Shown: positions 40,354 to 49,154 of the stretch, in pieces
How the letters are laid out: the number at the start of each line of letters is the position of its first letter
How positions within the stretch are numbered: position 1 is the first letter of the stretch
Assembly: GCA_041394265.1 (NCBI GenBank)
Contig: JAWKIO010000005.1
Span: 4,154,001-4,218,000, forward strand
Length of the DNA stretch: 64,000 nt
From: Acidimicrobiales bacterium
Lineage (GTDB): Bacteria; Actinomycetota; Acidimicrobiia; Acidimicrobiales; SZUA-35
Reading direction: 5' to 3'
The notes under the pieces: model-generated
Database searches by the model: none
Seen by the model: the letters and a program-made list of their open reading frames with translations, nothing else
Told to the model about the DNA's origin: nothing
Program-made: the position numbers and the translations under genes

Positions 40354-42015
40354 GTGAAGACCATTGTGAGCAGAATCGAGCACGCTGCCAAAGGCAGCGG
40401 CCGTATCACCTTCGTCACGGGCGCAGAGCCCGTCTCGCTCAGCTGGGCCGAGCTCCATGAGCAGGCAAAAGGCGCAGCAGCAGCGCTCCAGGCCCGCGGC
40501 GTGCAACACGGTGATCATGTCGCGCTGCTCGGTCCCACCACCCAGCAACTGGTCACGTCGCTGCAGGCCGTGTGGCTGTGTGGCGCCACCCTCGTGGTCC
40601 TCCCCCTGCCCATGCGGCTCGCCTCGCTCGACGAGTTCGTCACCGCCACCAAGGAACGGATTCACCGGGCCGACTGTGTGGCCGTGATCGTCGATCCCGA
40701 CCTGGCCCCGTTCGTCGAGGTGGGCCCAGAAGACCCGCCGGTCTACAACATGGCCGACCTCATGCCGGGTGAGGGCCGCCCGACCGCCGATGACTTCATC
40801 CGGCCCGACTACGACGAAGACGACCTGTTCGTCCTGCAGTTCACCAGCGGCTCGACCTCGGCGCCCAAGGGCGTGATGCTGCCGAACCATGTGGTGGCCG
40901 CCAACCTCGACGCCATTCTCGAAGCAGCCGAGGTCGACGTCGAGGACGACGTCATGGTCTCGTGGCTCCCGCTCTACCACGACATGGGCCTGGTGGGCTT
41001 CTGCATCCTGCCGATGTCGGCCGGTATCGACCTCGTGCTCGGTGCGCCGCAGGACTTCCTCGCCTCGCCCGCCCGATGGATGGAGTGGATCTCGGAATAC
41101 GGCGGCACCGCGACGGCCGGCCCCAACTTCTCCTACGTGCTGGCCACTCGGGCGCTCGAACGGTCGAAGAAGGTGCTCGACCTTTCCCGTCTTCGTATCG
41201 CGCTCAACGGCGCCGAACCGGTTGATCCGGCCTCGGTCCAGGCGTTCATCGACGCCGCCGAGCGGCACGGCATGCGACCGGGCGCCGTGTTCCCGGCGTT
41301 CGGCATGGCCGAGGTCGCCATTGCCGGCAGCTTCCCCAAGCCGCTGAGCGGGATGGCGCTCGACACCGTCGATGGTGTGGCGCTCGAACTCGAGCATCGT
41401 GCCGTTCCCGTGCCGGCGGACCACCCCAACGCTCGGGCGATGGTCAAGCTCGGCCACGCCGTGCCCGGGCTCGAGTTCCGGATCGTCGACCCGGCCACCT
41501 CCGTCTCGGTCGGGGAACGCGAGGTCGGTGAGCTGCAGATTCGCGGCACCTCGGTCACGACCGGCTACTACCAGCGGCCCGACGCCAACGCCGAACTGTT
41601 CGACGGCGACTGGCTCCGCACCGGCGACCTCGCCTACCAGATCGACGGCGAGATGGTCATGTGCGGCCGAATCAAAGACGTCATCATCGTCGGCGGCCGC
41701 AACGTCTACCCGCAAGACATCGAGCGTTCGGTCGGCATGGTCGACGGTGTCCGATCGGGCAACGTCATCGCCTTCAGCGTGCCTGGCCGCAAGGGCAAGG
41801 AAGCCGTGGTCGTGGTGGCCGAAACCCGAGCCGACGACACCGACCCGCTGCGCTCACTCATCGGGCACAGCGTGGTCGAAGCGGTCGGTGTGCCGGCCCG
41901 CGACGTCGTGTTCGTACGTCCCGGCAGCCTGCCCAAGACCAGCTCGGGCAAGCTGCAGCGCCAGCTCTGCCGTCAACAGTTCATCGACGGCACCCTCGAA
42001 CTCGTCGGTTCCTGA
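40354..42015 (+). CDS. Fatty acyl-AMP ligase-like (FAAL/FadD) enzyme
   Basis: 553 residues of the adenylate-forming superfamily. The P-loop is LQFTSGSTSAPKGVM, the signature WLPLYHDMGLVGFCILPM is the 'LPxxHDMGLxG' of fatty acyl-AMP ligases, and AFGMAEVAIAG, YDG-type GDWLRTGDL and the catalytic-lysine tail PKTSSGKLQR are present. It activates fatty acids as acyl-AMP, typically for transfer to an acyl carrier or polyketide synthase in cell-envelope lipid synthesis. GTG start at 40354, with AGGAGG about 12 nt upstream. No PKS is adjacent. Convergent with an F420 oxidoreductase. Confidence 0.88.
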   Translation: MKTIVSRIEHAAKGSGRITFVTGAEPVSLSWAELHEQAKGAAAALQARGVQHGDHVALLGPTTQQLVTSLQAVWLCGATLVVLPLPMRLASLDEFVTATKERIHRADCVAVIVDPDLAPFVEVGPEDPPVYNMADLMPGEGRPTADDFIRPDYDEDDLFVLQFTSGSTSAPKGVMLPNHVVAANLDAILEAAEVDVEDDVMVSWLPLYHDMGLVGFCILPMSAGIDLVLGAPQDFLASPARWMEWISEYGGTATAGPNFSYVLATRALERSKKVLDLSRLRIALNGAEPVDPASVQAFIDAAERHGMRPGAVFPAFGMAEVAIAGSFPKPLSGMALDTVDGVALELEHRAVPVPADHPNARAMVKLGHAVPGLEFRIVDPATSVSVGEREVGELQIRGTSVTTGYYQRPDANAELFDGDWLRTGDLAYQIDGEMVMCGRIKDVIIVGGRNVYPQDIERSVGMVDGVRSGNVIAFSVPGRKGKEAVVVVAETRADDTDPLRSLIGHSVVEAVGVPARDVVFVRPGSLPKTSSGKLQRQLCRQQFIDGTLELVGS

Positions 42016-42019
42016 GACC

Positions 42020-42110
42020 CGACACGACACACCCCACCGTTCTCGAGACCCAGAGCGACAGATCTGTCGTGTGGCGTCTCGAGAACGGGTGAGGGTGTCG
42101 CTCTGGATCT
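42020..42110. repeat. Nested palindromic element (family D) between convergent genes
   Basis: Order of elements: CCGTTCTCGAGAC (42037-42049), CCAGAGCGACA (42050-42060), palindrome CGACAGATCTGTCG (42056-42069), GTCTCGAGAACGG (42076-42088), TGTCGCTCTGG (42096-42106). First pairs with fourth and second with fifth, giving interleaved arms that could form a pseudoknot or alternate hairpins. Confidence 0.75.
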
Positions 42111-42135
42111 CAGCTTGGGACGGTGATCGGCGGGA

Positions 42136-43188
42136 TCAGGACTTGATGTCGGCGAGGACCTTCGACCAGCGCTCGCGATCGCTGGCGTAGGGGGCGTAGA
42201 AGCTGATGCGCTGGATGACATCGCCGTAGCGGGCCTTCAACTCGGGGGCGACGGCCTCGGGCTCGCCGACCACGGCGAACGTGTTGAGGATCTCGTCGTC
42301 GATCTTGTCGGCCATCTCGACCCACTGACCCTGCTTCGACATCGTGTTGAGCTCGTCCTGCAGGCCGCCCCAACCGTGGATCTCGAGCACCGGCCGATAC
42401 GCCGGGGTCGAGCCGTAGAAGGCGATCTGCTGGCGGGTGCCCTGGGCGGCCTTGGCCAGCTGGTCCTCATCGGACCCGGTGACGACGAACGACGGACCGA
42501 CGATCTGGAAGCTGTCGGGTCCTTCGGCCGGCGAGTCGGCCAGCGACGGCTTGCCCGCCTTGGCCCGCCCCTTGTCGAGGGCGGGGATGGTGACCTCACG
42601 CAGGTACTTCTCGGTGGTGAAGCCGTGGCAGATGAAGCCGTCGGCCACCTCGCCCGCCACCTGGGTCATGAGCTCGCCGACACCAGCAAGGAAGATCTTC
42701 GGACGACCGTGGGGGTTGGGCCCGGGATCGAAGAACGGGGTCATGAGGGTGTGGGTGTAGAACTCGCCCCGGAAGTCGAGCTTGGTGCTGTTCTCCCAGC
42801 TGTCCCAGATGGCGTGCATGGCGAGGATCATCTCCCGCATGCGGGCAGCCGGCTTCGACCACTCCATCGAGAAGCGCTTGGTGATGTGCGGCTTGATCTG
42901 CGAGCCGAGGCCGAGGATGAAGCGGCCGCCGGAGAGTTCCTGCAGGTCGTTGGCGGTGTTGGCCAGGGTCATCGGGTTGCGGGCGAACGCAACGGCGATG
43001 GAGGTGCCGATCTCGATCTTCTCGGTGTGTTCGGCGGCGATCAGCAGCGGGAGGAACGGGTCGCGCGACGTCTCGGCGGTCCACAGGCCGGAGTAGCCGG
43101 CTTCCTCCTGCTCCTTGGCCGACGCGGCGATGCTGGCCATCCCGCTCGTTGCGGCTCCGCCGTACCCGAGTCCTCCGTCGACTTTCAT
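42136..43188 (-). CDS. LLM-class F420-dependent oxidoreductase (TIGR03617-like)
   Basis: 350 residues. GGAG 6 nt before the ATG at 43188. Begins MKVDGGLGYGG and continues with GYSGLWTAETSRDPFLPLLI, IGTSIAVAFARNPMTLANTA, LSGGRFILGLGSQIKPHITKRF and PKIFLAGVGELM, the luciferase-like monooxygenase fold of the TIGR03617 group confined to F420-making Actinobacteria. Reduces or oxidises an unknown substrate with F420. It differs clearly from the other LLM enzyme at 30870. Divergent from the thioredoxin-like gene, with the repeat cluster at 43303-43420 between them. Confidence 0.85.
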   Translation of the reverse strand: MKVDGGLGYGGAATSGMASIAASAKEQEEAGYSGLWTAETSRDPFLPLLIAAEHTEKIEIGTSIAVAFARNPMTLANTANDLQELSGGRFILGLGSQIKPHITKRFSMEWSKPAARMREMILAMHAIWDSWENSTKLDFRGEFYTHTLMTPFFDPGPNPHGRPKIFLAGVGELMTQVAGEVADGFICHGFTTEKYLREVTIPALDKGRAKAGKPSLADSPAEGPDSFQIVGPSFVVTGSDEDQLAKAAQGTRQQIAFYGSTPAYRPVLEIHGWGGLQDELNTMSKQGQWVEMADKIDDEILNTFAVVGEPEAVAPELKARYGDVIQRISFYAPYASDRERWSKVLADIKS

Positions 43189-43302
43189 GCTTGCTCCGAT
43201 CGCATCGATGACGTGGTGACGCCCCTGCGGCACCGTCGGGGGTGAGGTGCTCACCCGTGGCTGCCGACACTAGCGACCGAACGCCCGCCGCTCGAAACGG
43301 CA

Positions 43303-43420
43303 CCCCGTTCTGTGCGTCAAACCCACCGGGATCACCCGTTCTGTGCGTCATTCGCGTCGCCTGCGGGAAGTTTGACGCACAGAACGGGGAGGGGCGGGAA
43401 CTGTGACGCACAGAACGGGG
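43303..43420. repeat. Palindromic repeat cluster, family C copy 1
   Basis: Four sites of CGTTCTGTGCGTCA: direct at 43306-43319 and 43337-43350, inverted at 43373-43386 and 43404-43417. The element lies in the divergent spacer between an F420 oxidoreductase and a thioredoxin gene. The same four-site layout is found at 54892-55001. Confidence 0.85.
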
Positions 43421-43463
43421 AGGGGCGGTTCGGCGCGCCGTGGTCGACCGAACGAGGCGCAGA

Positions 43464-43469
43464 TACCGT
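43464..43469 (+). promoter_or_regulatory. Leaderless -10 box for the thioredoxin-TPR gene
   Basis: TACCGT ends 7 nt before the GTG at 43477; no ribosome-binding site. Confidence 0.6.
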
Positions 43470-43476
43470 GGATGGG

Positions 43477-44208
43477 GTGTTGATCGACGTCACTGATGCC
43501 AGCTTCGAAACCGACGTACTCCAGCGCTCGATGCAGATCCCGGTCGTGGTCGACCTGTGGGCGCCGTGGTGTGGTCCGTGCAAGACGCTCGGACCGATGA
43601 TCGAGAAGGTGATCGACGACGCCAACGTCGGCGCCGAGACCCCGCGGGTCGTGCTCGCCAAGATCAACGTCGACGAAAACCCCATGGCGTCGCAGGCGTT
43701 CCGAGTGCAGTCGATTCCCGCGGTGTACGCCCTGTCGAACGGCCAGATCGTCGACGGATTCACCGGCGCTCAGCCCGAGCAGGTGATCCGAGAGTTCGTG
43801 TCGAAGCTGGTGCCGAGCGGCAAGGCGCTCGAGATCGCCACACTGCTGCAGTCGGGCACCGAGGCCGATCTCCTCCAGGTGCTCGAACTCGAGCCCGGTC
43901 ACCACGACGCCACCGTCGCCCTGGCCCAGCACTACGTCGACGAGCATCGCTACCAAGAGGCACTCGACGCCCTGGCCAAGATTCCCGAAACCGAGCCTGC
44001 TCGTGTCGTCGGCGCCCTCGCTCGGGTCGGTCTGCAGAACGGCTCGCCCGAAAACCTCGAGGTCGAGGCCGAGCTCGAGCAGCTGCTCGATCGGGTGAAG
44101 GAAGATGACGAGGCCCGGAGCCGGTTCGTCGATCTGCTCGCCGTGCTCGGCAACGATCACCCCAACACCGCCGCCTGGCGCAAGAAGCTCAGCACCCGAC
44201 TGTTCTGA
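43477..44208 (+). CDS. Thioredoxin-TPR protein (CnoX/YbbN-like)
   Basis: 243 residues. The thioredoxin domain (~1-115) carries the full redox site WCGPC (31-35) and the cis-Pro in QSIPAVYAL. A C-terminal ~120-residue helical repeat region (HHDATVALAQHYVDEHRYQE, ALDALAKIPE) matches the TPR part of CnoX. CnoX proteins are chaperone-redox factors that shield client proteins under oxidative stress; unlike the E. coli form with SxxC, this one keeps both Cys and should be redox-active. GTG at 43477 is chosen because of the -10 box 7 nt upstream and the VLIDVTDASFETDV start. Confidence 0.85.
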   Translation: MLIDVTDASFETDVLQRSMQIPVVVDLWAPWCGPCKTLGPMIEKVIDDANVGAETPRVVLAKINVDENPMASQAFRVQSIPAVYALSNGQIVDGFTGAQPEQVIREFVSKLVPSGKALEIATLLQSGTEADLLQVLELEPGHHDATVALAQHYVDEHRYQEALDALAKIPETEPARVVGALARVGLQNGSPENLEVEAELEQLLDRVKEDDEARSRFVDLLAVLGNDHPNTAAWRKKLSTRLF

Positions 44209-44393
44209 GCGCCGCCACCTGCTGGCCCTTTGATCGGCACCAGCTGACACCAGGGCGAGCTGACACCACGCCGTGCCGGGCGAGGACAACCGGCCCGAGC
44301 GACGTTACGCTGCCACCCAGCATCCATCGAGCCCCGGGGCTCCGTCGACACTTCCCCTGACGACAGCTGCTGCGACCACGGTCCAGCTCGGCG

Positions 44394-45194
44394 ATGGAAC
44401 TGGCCATGGACACACCCGGTCCTCACGATCCCGGCGAGTCGACGCCGGCGCGGCTGGTCGACCTGTTCGACGACATCGTCGTGTGGATCGAGCGGCGCCG
44501 TCACCTGGTGTCGCGCACCGTTGCGGCGCTGGTGACGATTGCCGTCGTGCTCGCTGGTGGTTGGTGGGCGGTTCGGCCTCGTCTATCGGGGTCGATCGAG
44601 GACCAAATCCCGATGGTGACCCTCGAACCGACGGTGGCGGCCGGGGCGAGCGATCCAGTAATGCCATCAACGTCGGCGAGTTCCATGGGTGGGGGCTCGA
44701 CGGGCGAGGCGAGCGTTGATGAGGACGCCGGCGGTGTACCTGACGCAATGACCGTGCATGTTGCCGGTGCCGTGCGGTCGCCGGGTGTCTACGAGTTCGA
44801 CGTCGGGGCGCGAGTGGTCGATGCGGTCGACGCCGCCGGTGGCGCCCTCGACGGTGCCGATTTGTCGGCCATGAACCTGGCGGCGCCGCTGGTGGACGGC
44901 AGCCAAGTCCGCATCCCGCTCGAGGGCGAGACCCCACCGGCACCTCTCGGTCCGGTCGGTGGGGGAGGAGGGCCAGGGTTGCCGACCCCGGCGGCCGACG
45001 CGCCGGTGTCCTTGAACCAGGCGACGGCGGCCGACCTCGAACGCCTACCTGGCGTCGGACCGGCGATCGCCGCAGCGATCATCACGTGGCGGACGAACAA
45101 CGGGCCGTTCGTCTCCGTCGACCAGTTGCTCGATGTGCCGGGCATCGGCCCGGCCAAGCTCGCCGCCATGGCCGACCAGGTGGTCGTCGGATGA
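44394..45194 (+). CDS. comEA: ComEA-like DNA-binding competence protein
   Basis: 266 residues. One N-terminal membrane segment (~38-58, VAALVTIAVVLAGGWWAV), a linker, an SLBB domain (~115-175, VAGAVRSPGVYEFDVGARVV) and a C-terminal helix-hairpin-helix pair (LNQATAADLERLPGVGPAIA and LLDVPGIGPAKLAAM) that binds double-stranded DNA. ComEA receives incoming DNA outside the membrane and passes it to ComEC; comEC starts within its stop codon (ATGA). The first ATG (44394) is used; 44406 is an alternative. No ribosome-binding site is evident; TACGCT lies ~90 nt upstream. Confidence 0.88.
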   Translation: MELAMDTPGPHDPGESTPARLVDLFDDIVVWIERRRHLVSRTVAALVTIAVVLAGGWWAVRPRLSGSIEDQIPMVTLEPTVAAGASDPVMPSTSASSMGGGSTGEASVDEDAGGVPDAMTVHVAGAVRSPGVYEFDVGARVVDAVDAAGGALDGADLSAMNLAAPLVDGSQVRIPLEGETPPAPLGPVGGGGGPGLPTPAADAPVSLNQATAADLERLPGVGPAIAAAIITWRTNNGPFVSVDQLLDVPGIGPAKLAAMADQVVVG

Positions 45195-47071
45195 GCGAGC
45201 GATGGTTGGCGCTGATGGTGGCCGCCGTCTGGATCGGCGCCGTTCTCGGTCGCGCCGCCTGGTCGGCGCAGTCGACTGCTGCGCCTGCCCCGGTGACGAT
45301 CGAGCCGGTGCTCTCGATCGCGGTCGGCGTCATGATGCTGATGCTCGCGCTCACGTGGCGGCGTCCCGGGATCGTCGTCGTGGCGGTCGGGCTGCTCGCC
45401 TTGGGCCGATCCGGTGTGGCCGAGCAGCGCTATCAGGCGGTGTCGGTCGGTTCGCACAGCGGATGGGTCCGGCTGGTGACCGACCCCGAGCCCGGACGCT
45501 TCGGGACCATCGCCGAGGCGGCCCTCGCCGACGGGCGCCGAGTGTCGGTGTCGGCCGGGTTCGATCAGCCCGGGCTGGCCTCGTTGCAGGCAGGCGAGTC
45601 GGTGCACGTCACTGGCCGCCTGCGTTCGATCGACCCCACCGAGTGGGCACGCTCGCGACACCTGACCGGGCGGCTGTCGATCGACGAGCTCGGTGCCAGT
45701 CGAGATGTTCGCTGGTGGGAGCGTCCAGCACAAGGTCTCCGAGCGGTGGTCAACAGCGGTGCCGACCAGCTGCCGACCCGCTGGCGTGCGCTCTACACCG
45801 GGCTCGTGATCGGCGACGACCGGTTCCAGTCGAAGGGACAACAAGCCCGCTTCCGCGCCGTCGGGCTGTCCCACTTGCTCGCTGTGTCAGGGCAGAACGT
45901 CGCGTTCGTGCTCGCCGTTGCCGAGCCGTTGGTCAACCGGCGTGGTTGGTGGAGCCGTCGACTCGCCACGGTGCTGGCGCTCGTCGTGTTCGCCATGGCC
46001 ACCAGGCTCGAGCCATCGGTCCTGCGGGCCACGGGCACGGCGCTGACATCGGTCGTTGCCCTGTCGAGTGGTGCACGCGCCTCCGGGGTGCGAGCGCTGG
46101 CCCTTGCTGCCACGGCGCTGGTGCTCATCGACCCGTTCCTCGTCTCCTCGGTCGGGTTCCGACTCTCGCTGGCAGCCTCGGCCGGCATCTTGCTGGTCGG
46201 GCCGCTGATCGAGGAACGACTGCCGGGCGCCGGGTCCTCGACCGGCGGATGGTGGCGAACCCCGCTGACCGTCACCCTCGGCGCCCAGGCCGGCGTGACA
46301 CCACTGCTGGTCTCCTTGTTCGGCCCGGTCGCTCTGGTCTCGATACCCGCCAACCTGTTGGCCGGCTGGGCGGCGGGTCTGGTCATGACCTGGGGCCTCA
46401 CCGCAGGGGTACTGGCCGGTGTGCTCGGTCGATTGGTCGGCGACGGTCTGGCTGGCGTGCTCCAGTGGCCGGCGGTTGCGGCGATGTGGTGGATCGACAC
46501 GGTGGCGTCGGTGGCGCTCCGGATGCCCTCGCCGATGATCGGCGGCGGCGCCAGCCTGGTGGCGATGCTCGCCCTGGCCGCCGCATGGTTCGTCGGGCCA
46601 GCGCTGCGCCCAGCCCGATGGGCCTGCCTCGCTGCTGGCGGGGTGATGTTGGCGGTGACGGTGCCGCGGCAGCCAACGAGCCCGGTCGACCTCGAGGGTG
46701 GCGGTCGATTCTGGCCAGCCGCGAACAAGGGCGGCGCCGGCAGCGCTGCGCAGGTCGACGACGGGTCCATTGTCTCGGTCTTGGTGGTGTCGGCCGGTGC
46801 CGACGATCGGCTCGTCGACGCGCTGGTCGAGCGACGACTGCTCAGCATCGACGTCGTCGTGCTCGAGTCGGGCAACCGAACCATGTCATCGTTGACCACC
46901 GAACTCACCGACGTTGCGACGGTGGGGTTGGTGTTGGCGCCTCCGCTCCATCGGGTCGTTGGCGGGCGCCGGGTCCAGTCGGCCACCGACCTTCGGGTCG
47001 GCGGCGGCGTCCTCGTGATCCGACCGGTCTCGAAGGAGCGGCTCGAGGTGGCAACGGCGGCGCCCCCATAA
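45191..47071 (+). CDS. comEC: ComEC/Rec2 DNA-uptake channel lacking the metallo-beta-lactamase part
   Basis: 626 residues. N-terminal DUF4131/OB-like region (~60-180, SVHVTGRLRS), then the Competence domain: GLSHLLAVSGQNVAFVLAVA and the following multi-helix membrane core. The C-terminal ~120 residues (VLVVSAGADDRLVDALVERR...) are too short for the usual ~250-residue metallo-beta-lactamase domain, and no HxHxDH motif is present. Only a vestige of that fold may remain. The channel function could survive; the proposed nuclease activity would not. Translationally coupled to comEA. Confidence 0.85.
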   Translation: MSERWLALMVAAVWIGAVLGRAAWSAQSTAAPAPVTIEPVLSIAVGVMMLMLALTWRRPGIVVVAVGLLALGRSGVAEQRYQAVSVGSHSGWVRLVTDPEPGRFGTIAEAALADGRRVSVSAGFDQPGLASLQAGESVHVTGRLRSIDPTEWARSRHLTGRLSIDELGASRDVRWWERPAQGLRAVVNSGADQLPTRWRALYTGLVIGDDRFQSKGQQARFRAVGLSHLLAVSGQNVAFVLAVAEPLVNRRGWWSRRLATVLALVVFAMATRLEPSVLRATGTALTSVVALSSGARASGVRALALAATALVLIDPFLVSSVGFRLSLAASAGILLVGPLIEERLPGAGSSTGGWWRTPLTVTLGAQAGVTPLLVSLFGPVALVSIPANLLAGWAAGLVMTWGLTAGVLAGVLGRLVGDGLAGVLQWPAVAAMWWIDTVASVALRMPSPMIGGGASLVAMLALAAAWFVGPALRPARWACLAAGGVMLAVTVPRQPTSPVDLEGGGRFWPAANKGGAGSAAQVDDGSIVSVLVVSAGADDRLVDALVERRLLSIDVVVLESGNRTMSSLTTELTDVATVGLVLAPPLHRVVGGRRVQSATDLRVGGGVLVIRPVSKERLEVATAAPP

Positions 47072-47085
47072 CCAAGAAGTGAACA

Positions 47086-47100
47086 GTCGCCCGGGGCGAC
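47086..47100. terminator. Bidirectional terminator between comEC and the phosphodiesterase gene
   Basis: GTCGCC-CGG-GGCGAC, extended by AAC/GTT with one bulged base. Fits convergent genes. Confidence 0.6.
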
Positions 47101-47103
47101 GTT

Positions 47104-47613
47104 CTACACCTCGACGTGCGAGCAGACGGCTTGCCCGCCGGCATCCACGACCATCCAGCCGATCGTGCGACTCGGGGCGCGTCGGCGCTGGGTGGGCGAG
47201 CCCGGGTTGAAGTGGATCTGAAACCGCCCCTCGCACTCGAGGCGTTCGTGCCACGGGAGATGCGAGTGGCCGAACACGACGACGTCGGCGTCGGGGAACC
47301 AACTCGCGAGGCGCGGTCCACGGCCCTTCGCCGGGCCGCTGTCGTGAACGATCCCGAGGCGGACACCATCGACCTCGAGGGTCAGCCGCTCCGGAAGGTC
47401 GAGACCGACGTCGTTGTTGCCCAGAACGGCATGGACGGGTGCGAAGCGTCTGAGGTCATCGAGCAGACCGTGGTCGGTGATGTCGCCGGCATGAACGATG
47501 ACATCGGCGAGCTCGAGATGGGGCGCGAGCAAGGTGACGAGCTGACCGGTGCGATCACCTCGCAGGTGTGTGTCGGCGAGGACGAGCACTCGGGTGGTGA
47601 CGCCGTTCTGCAT
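47104..47613 (-). CDS. YfcE/MJ0936-type metallophosphoesterase
   Basis: 169 residues, the family's normal size. Metal-binding motifs are DTH (LVLADTHLRG), GDITD (HAGDITDHGL), GNND (VLGNNDVGL), HD (GIVHDSG), and GHSHLPW. Acts as a Mn2+-dependent phosphodiesterase/phosphatase in the cytoplasm; substrate unknown. ATG 47613 is preferred (CAGACT box ends 6 nt earlier), with GTG 47601 an alternative that starts at VTTRVLVLADTH. It is inserted in a region where comEC and holA are normally close neighbours. Confidence 0.88.
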   Translation of the reverse strand: MQNGVTTRVLVLADTHLRGDRTGQLVTLLAPHLELADVIVHAGDITDHGLLDDLRRFAPVHAVLGNNDVGLDLPERLTLEVDGVRLGIVHDSGPAKGRGPRLASWFPDADVVVFGHSHLPWHERLECEGRFQIHFNPGSPTQRRRAPSRTIGWMVVDAGGQAVCSHVEV

Positions 47614-47664
47614 GTCCGCAGTCTGCCGTGGGATCGGCGCCCGGTCGCGTCGAAGCGCCGCCGG

Positions 47665-48294
47665 CTACGAGTGGTAGGCGACGAGGCGCTCGGCGAGTGA
47701 TGATGCCGACGACGTGACACTCACCCGTTCACCCAAGCTGGCGCCACCATCGCCGGCGTCGATCGAAGTCGGGTCCGCCGAAGTGGAGGCAGCTTCCGTG
47801 GGATCGTCGGCATCGAACTCGTCGCTGCGTGGCCACAGTGCCCACGTCACGGTGCCGGCGGCCACGAGTGCCAGAAGGAACGGGAGACGGATCAGCAGCT
47901 GCGTCGGGAACGGCCCGAGGTTTGCGACCGGCGTGGCCACGATCTCGTTGCGCCCGGGCCGGTGATGGTCCGGTGAGTCACGGTTGTCGCCCTGGAACCC
48001 GAACGTGCCGTCGTCGTACTCGGCGACGATCCGGTGCACCACCAGCGACGTGGTGTCGTCGGGCGCCGGGGTCTCGTAGACGGCGATGTCGCCGACGCCG
48101 ATGTCGTCGCTCGCCCGTGCGTAGAGCAAGTCGCCCGTGTGATACGTCGGCTCCATCGACTCACCCCGCACGACGACGAACACCGCCGAGCCGCCAAATC
48201 GGGTGGGCCACACCGCGGCGATCGCCGCTGCGAACGCGACGACTCCGAGCGAGGTGATGAGCATCGCTCGCCAGGATCGCGACGTCGCTGTCAT
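47665..48294 (-). CDS. Signal peptidase I, ER/SipW type
   Basis: 209 residues. N-terminal membrane segment (~12-32), the nucleophile box VRGESMEPTYHTGDLL (catalytic Ser), the second box SLVVHRIVAEY with His where bacterial type-B enzymes have Lys, and the FGFQGDNRDSPD box E. The Ser-His dyad marks the ER/Sec11/SipW class. A C-terminal transmembrane helix (FLLALVAAGTVTWALWP) and a low-complexity Ser/Asp tail follow. It overlaps the stop of the upstream exported protein (ATGA), so it is probably dedicated to processing that gene's product and the one before it. Confidence 0.85.
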   Translation of the reverse strand: MTATSRSWRAMLITSLGVVAFAAAIAAVWPTRFGGSAVFVVVRGESMEPTYHTGDLLYARASDDIGVGDIAVYETPAPDDTTSLVVHRIVAEYDDGTFGFQGDNRDSPDHHRPGRNEIVATPVANLGPFPTQLLIRLPFLLALVAAGTVTWALWPRSDEFDADDPTEAASTSADPTSIDAGDGGASLGERVSVTSSASSLAERLVAYHS

Positions 48295-49049
48295 GCCGAG
48301 TCCACATGGACGTCGTCCCAGACCGATACGCCATCGAAGTAGGAATAGAGGCCGAAGAACTGGTGGGTGGCGTTCTGGAACGTGGTGCGATCGGCCGCGC
48401 TCAGGGTGAAGGTGCTGACGACGGCGCCTCCGATCGTCACGGTCATGACGCCCCCGGTCGACGACGACATCCTCACCGTGGTCGAGGCCGGCCATCCCGT
48501 GGCCGCCCCGCTGTACAGGTTGGTCACGTTGGCGAGCAGCGTCCACCCTCCGTCGTACTTCCACACCTGCAGTTCGCCGCTGTTGGTGCTGAGGAGCTCG
48601 GCGGTGAGGAACTGGGTTCCTGCCGAGTTCATGTTGGTCACCACGCCGATGTCGAACGTCGTTCCACCCCGGAACGTGGTCGCTTCGACGGCGGCGTACG
48701 GCGTGCCGGCATCGAGAACCAGGGCGACGTCGCCCGAGTTCGTGTCGGCCCGGTTGCCCTGGATGGTCCAGGTGCCGCGACGGGCGATCCAGGTCTTGCC
48801 GCCGCCGGTCGTCGTACGTCCGTTCAGGTTGGTGTTGTTGGGAGCGTTGAAGTTGTCCCAGGCGATGACCGTCGGCGCCTGGGCGGCTTTGATCTGTCGA
48901 CTCGCCGACAGTGTTCGCGACGTGATGCCACCGAGCCCAGCGGCGTCGGCGCTGACGACCCCGGCGGCGAGGGAGACCACGAGCGCAAACGCGGCGAAAA
49001 CGAACCATGGGGTTCGGTGGGTTCGCTCCGGTTGCTGGTAAGCGGTCAT
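48291..49049 (-). CDS. Exported ConA/LamG-like fold protein with SipW-type signal peptide
   Basis: 252 residues; GAGGAT just upstream of the ATG at 49049. The signal peptide (~14-36, FAAFALVVSLAAGVVSADAA) is followed at once by GLGGITSRTLSA, a motif almost identical to that of the upstream exported gene (SLGGITSTSLGA). The mature ~210 residues have the beta-rich jelly-roll pattern of LamG/ConA-like domains: WDNFNAPNNTNLNGRTT, GTWTIQGNRADTNSGDVALV, FFGLYSYFDGVSVWDDVHVD. Such domains bind glycans. Co-translated with the signal peptidase. Confidence 0.8.
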   Translation of the reverse strand: MTAYQQPERTHRTPWFVFAAFALVVSLAAGVVSADAAGLGGITSRTLSASRQIKAAQAPTVIAWDNFNAPNNTNLNGRTTTGGGKTWIARRGTWTIQGNRADTNSGDVALVLDAGTPYAAVEATTFRGGTTFDIGVVTNMNSAGTQFLTAELLSTNSGELQVWKYDGGWTLLANVTNLYSGAATGWPASTTVRMSSSTGGVMTVTIGGAVVSTFTLSAADRTTFQNATHQFFGLYSYFDGVSVWDDVHVDSA

Positions 49050-49111
49050 CGGATCCTCGCGGACACGTTTGTCAGGTTGATGCGAGCGGGCCGCATCCAG
49101 GAGGTGCGGAC

Positions 49112-49143
49112 GAGCCGCCCACCGGACGAGCGGTGGGCGGCTC
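49112..49143 (-). terminator. Attenuator-like hairpin inside the SipW-type operon
   Basis: GAGCCGCCCACCG (49112-49124) and CGGTGGGCGGCTC (49131-49143) form a perfect 13-bp stem with a 6-nt loop between the first exported gene and the second. It would lower expression of the two downstream genes relative to the first. Confidence 0.75.
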
Positions 49144-49154
49144 ATCGTTCAGGG

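Noticed and set aside
42136..42140. The three F420-type proteins as one biosynthetic cluster
   Set aside because: They lie 12 to 38 kb apart in separate transcription units with separate promoters; shared cofactor alone does not make a cluster.
45133..47082. 649-codon frame overlapping comEC in another frame
   Set aside because: Arg-rich out-of-frame reading of comEC. The comEC frame has the SLLAVSGQN-type motif and couples to comEA by ATGA.
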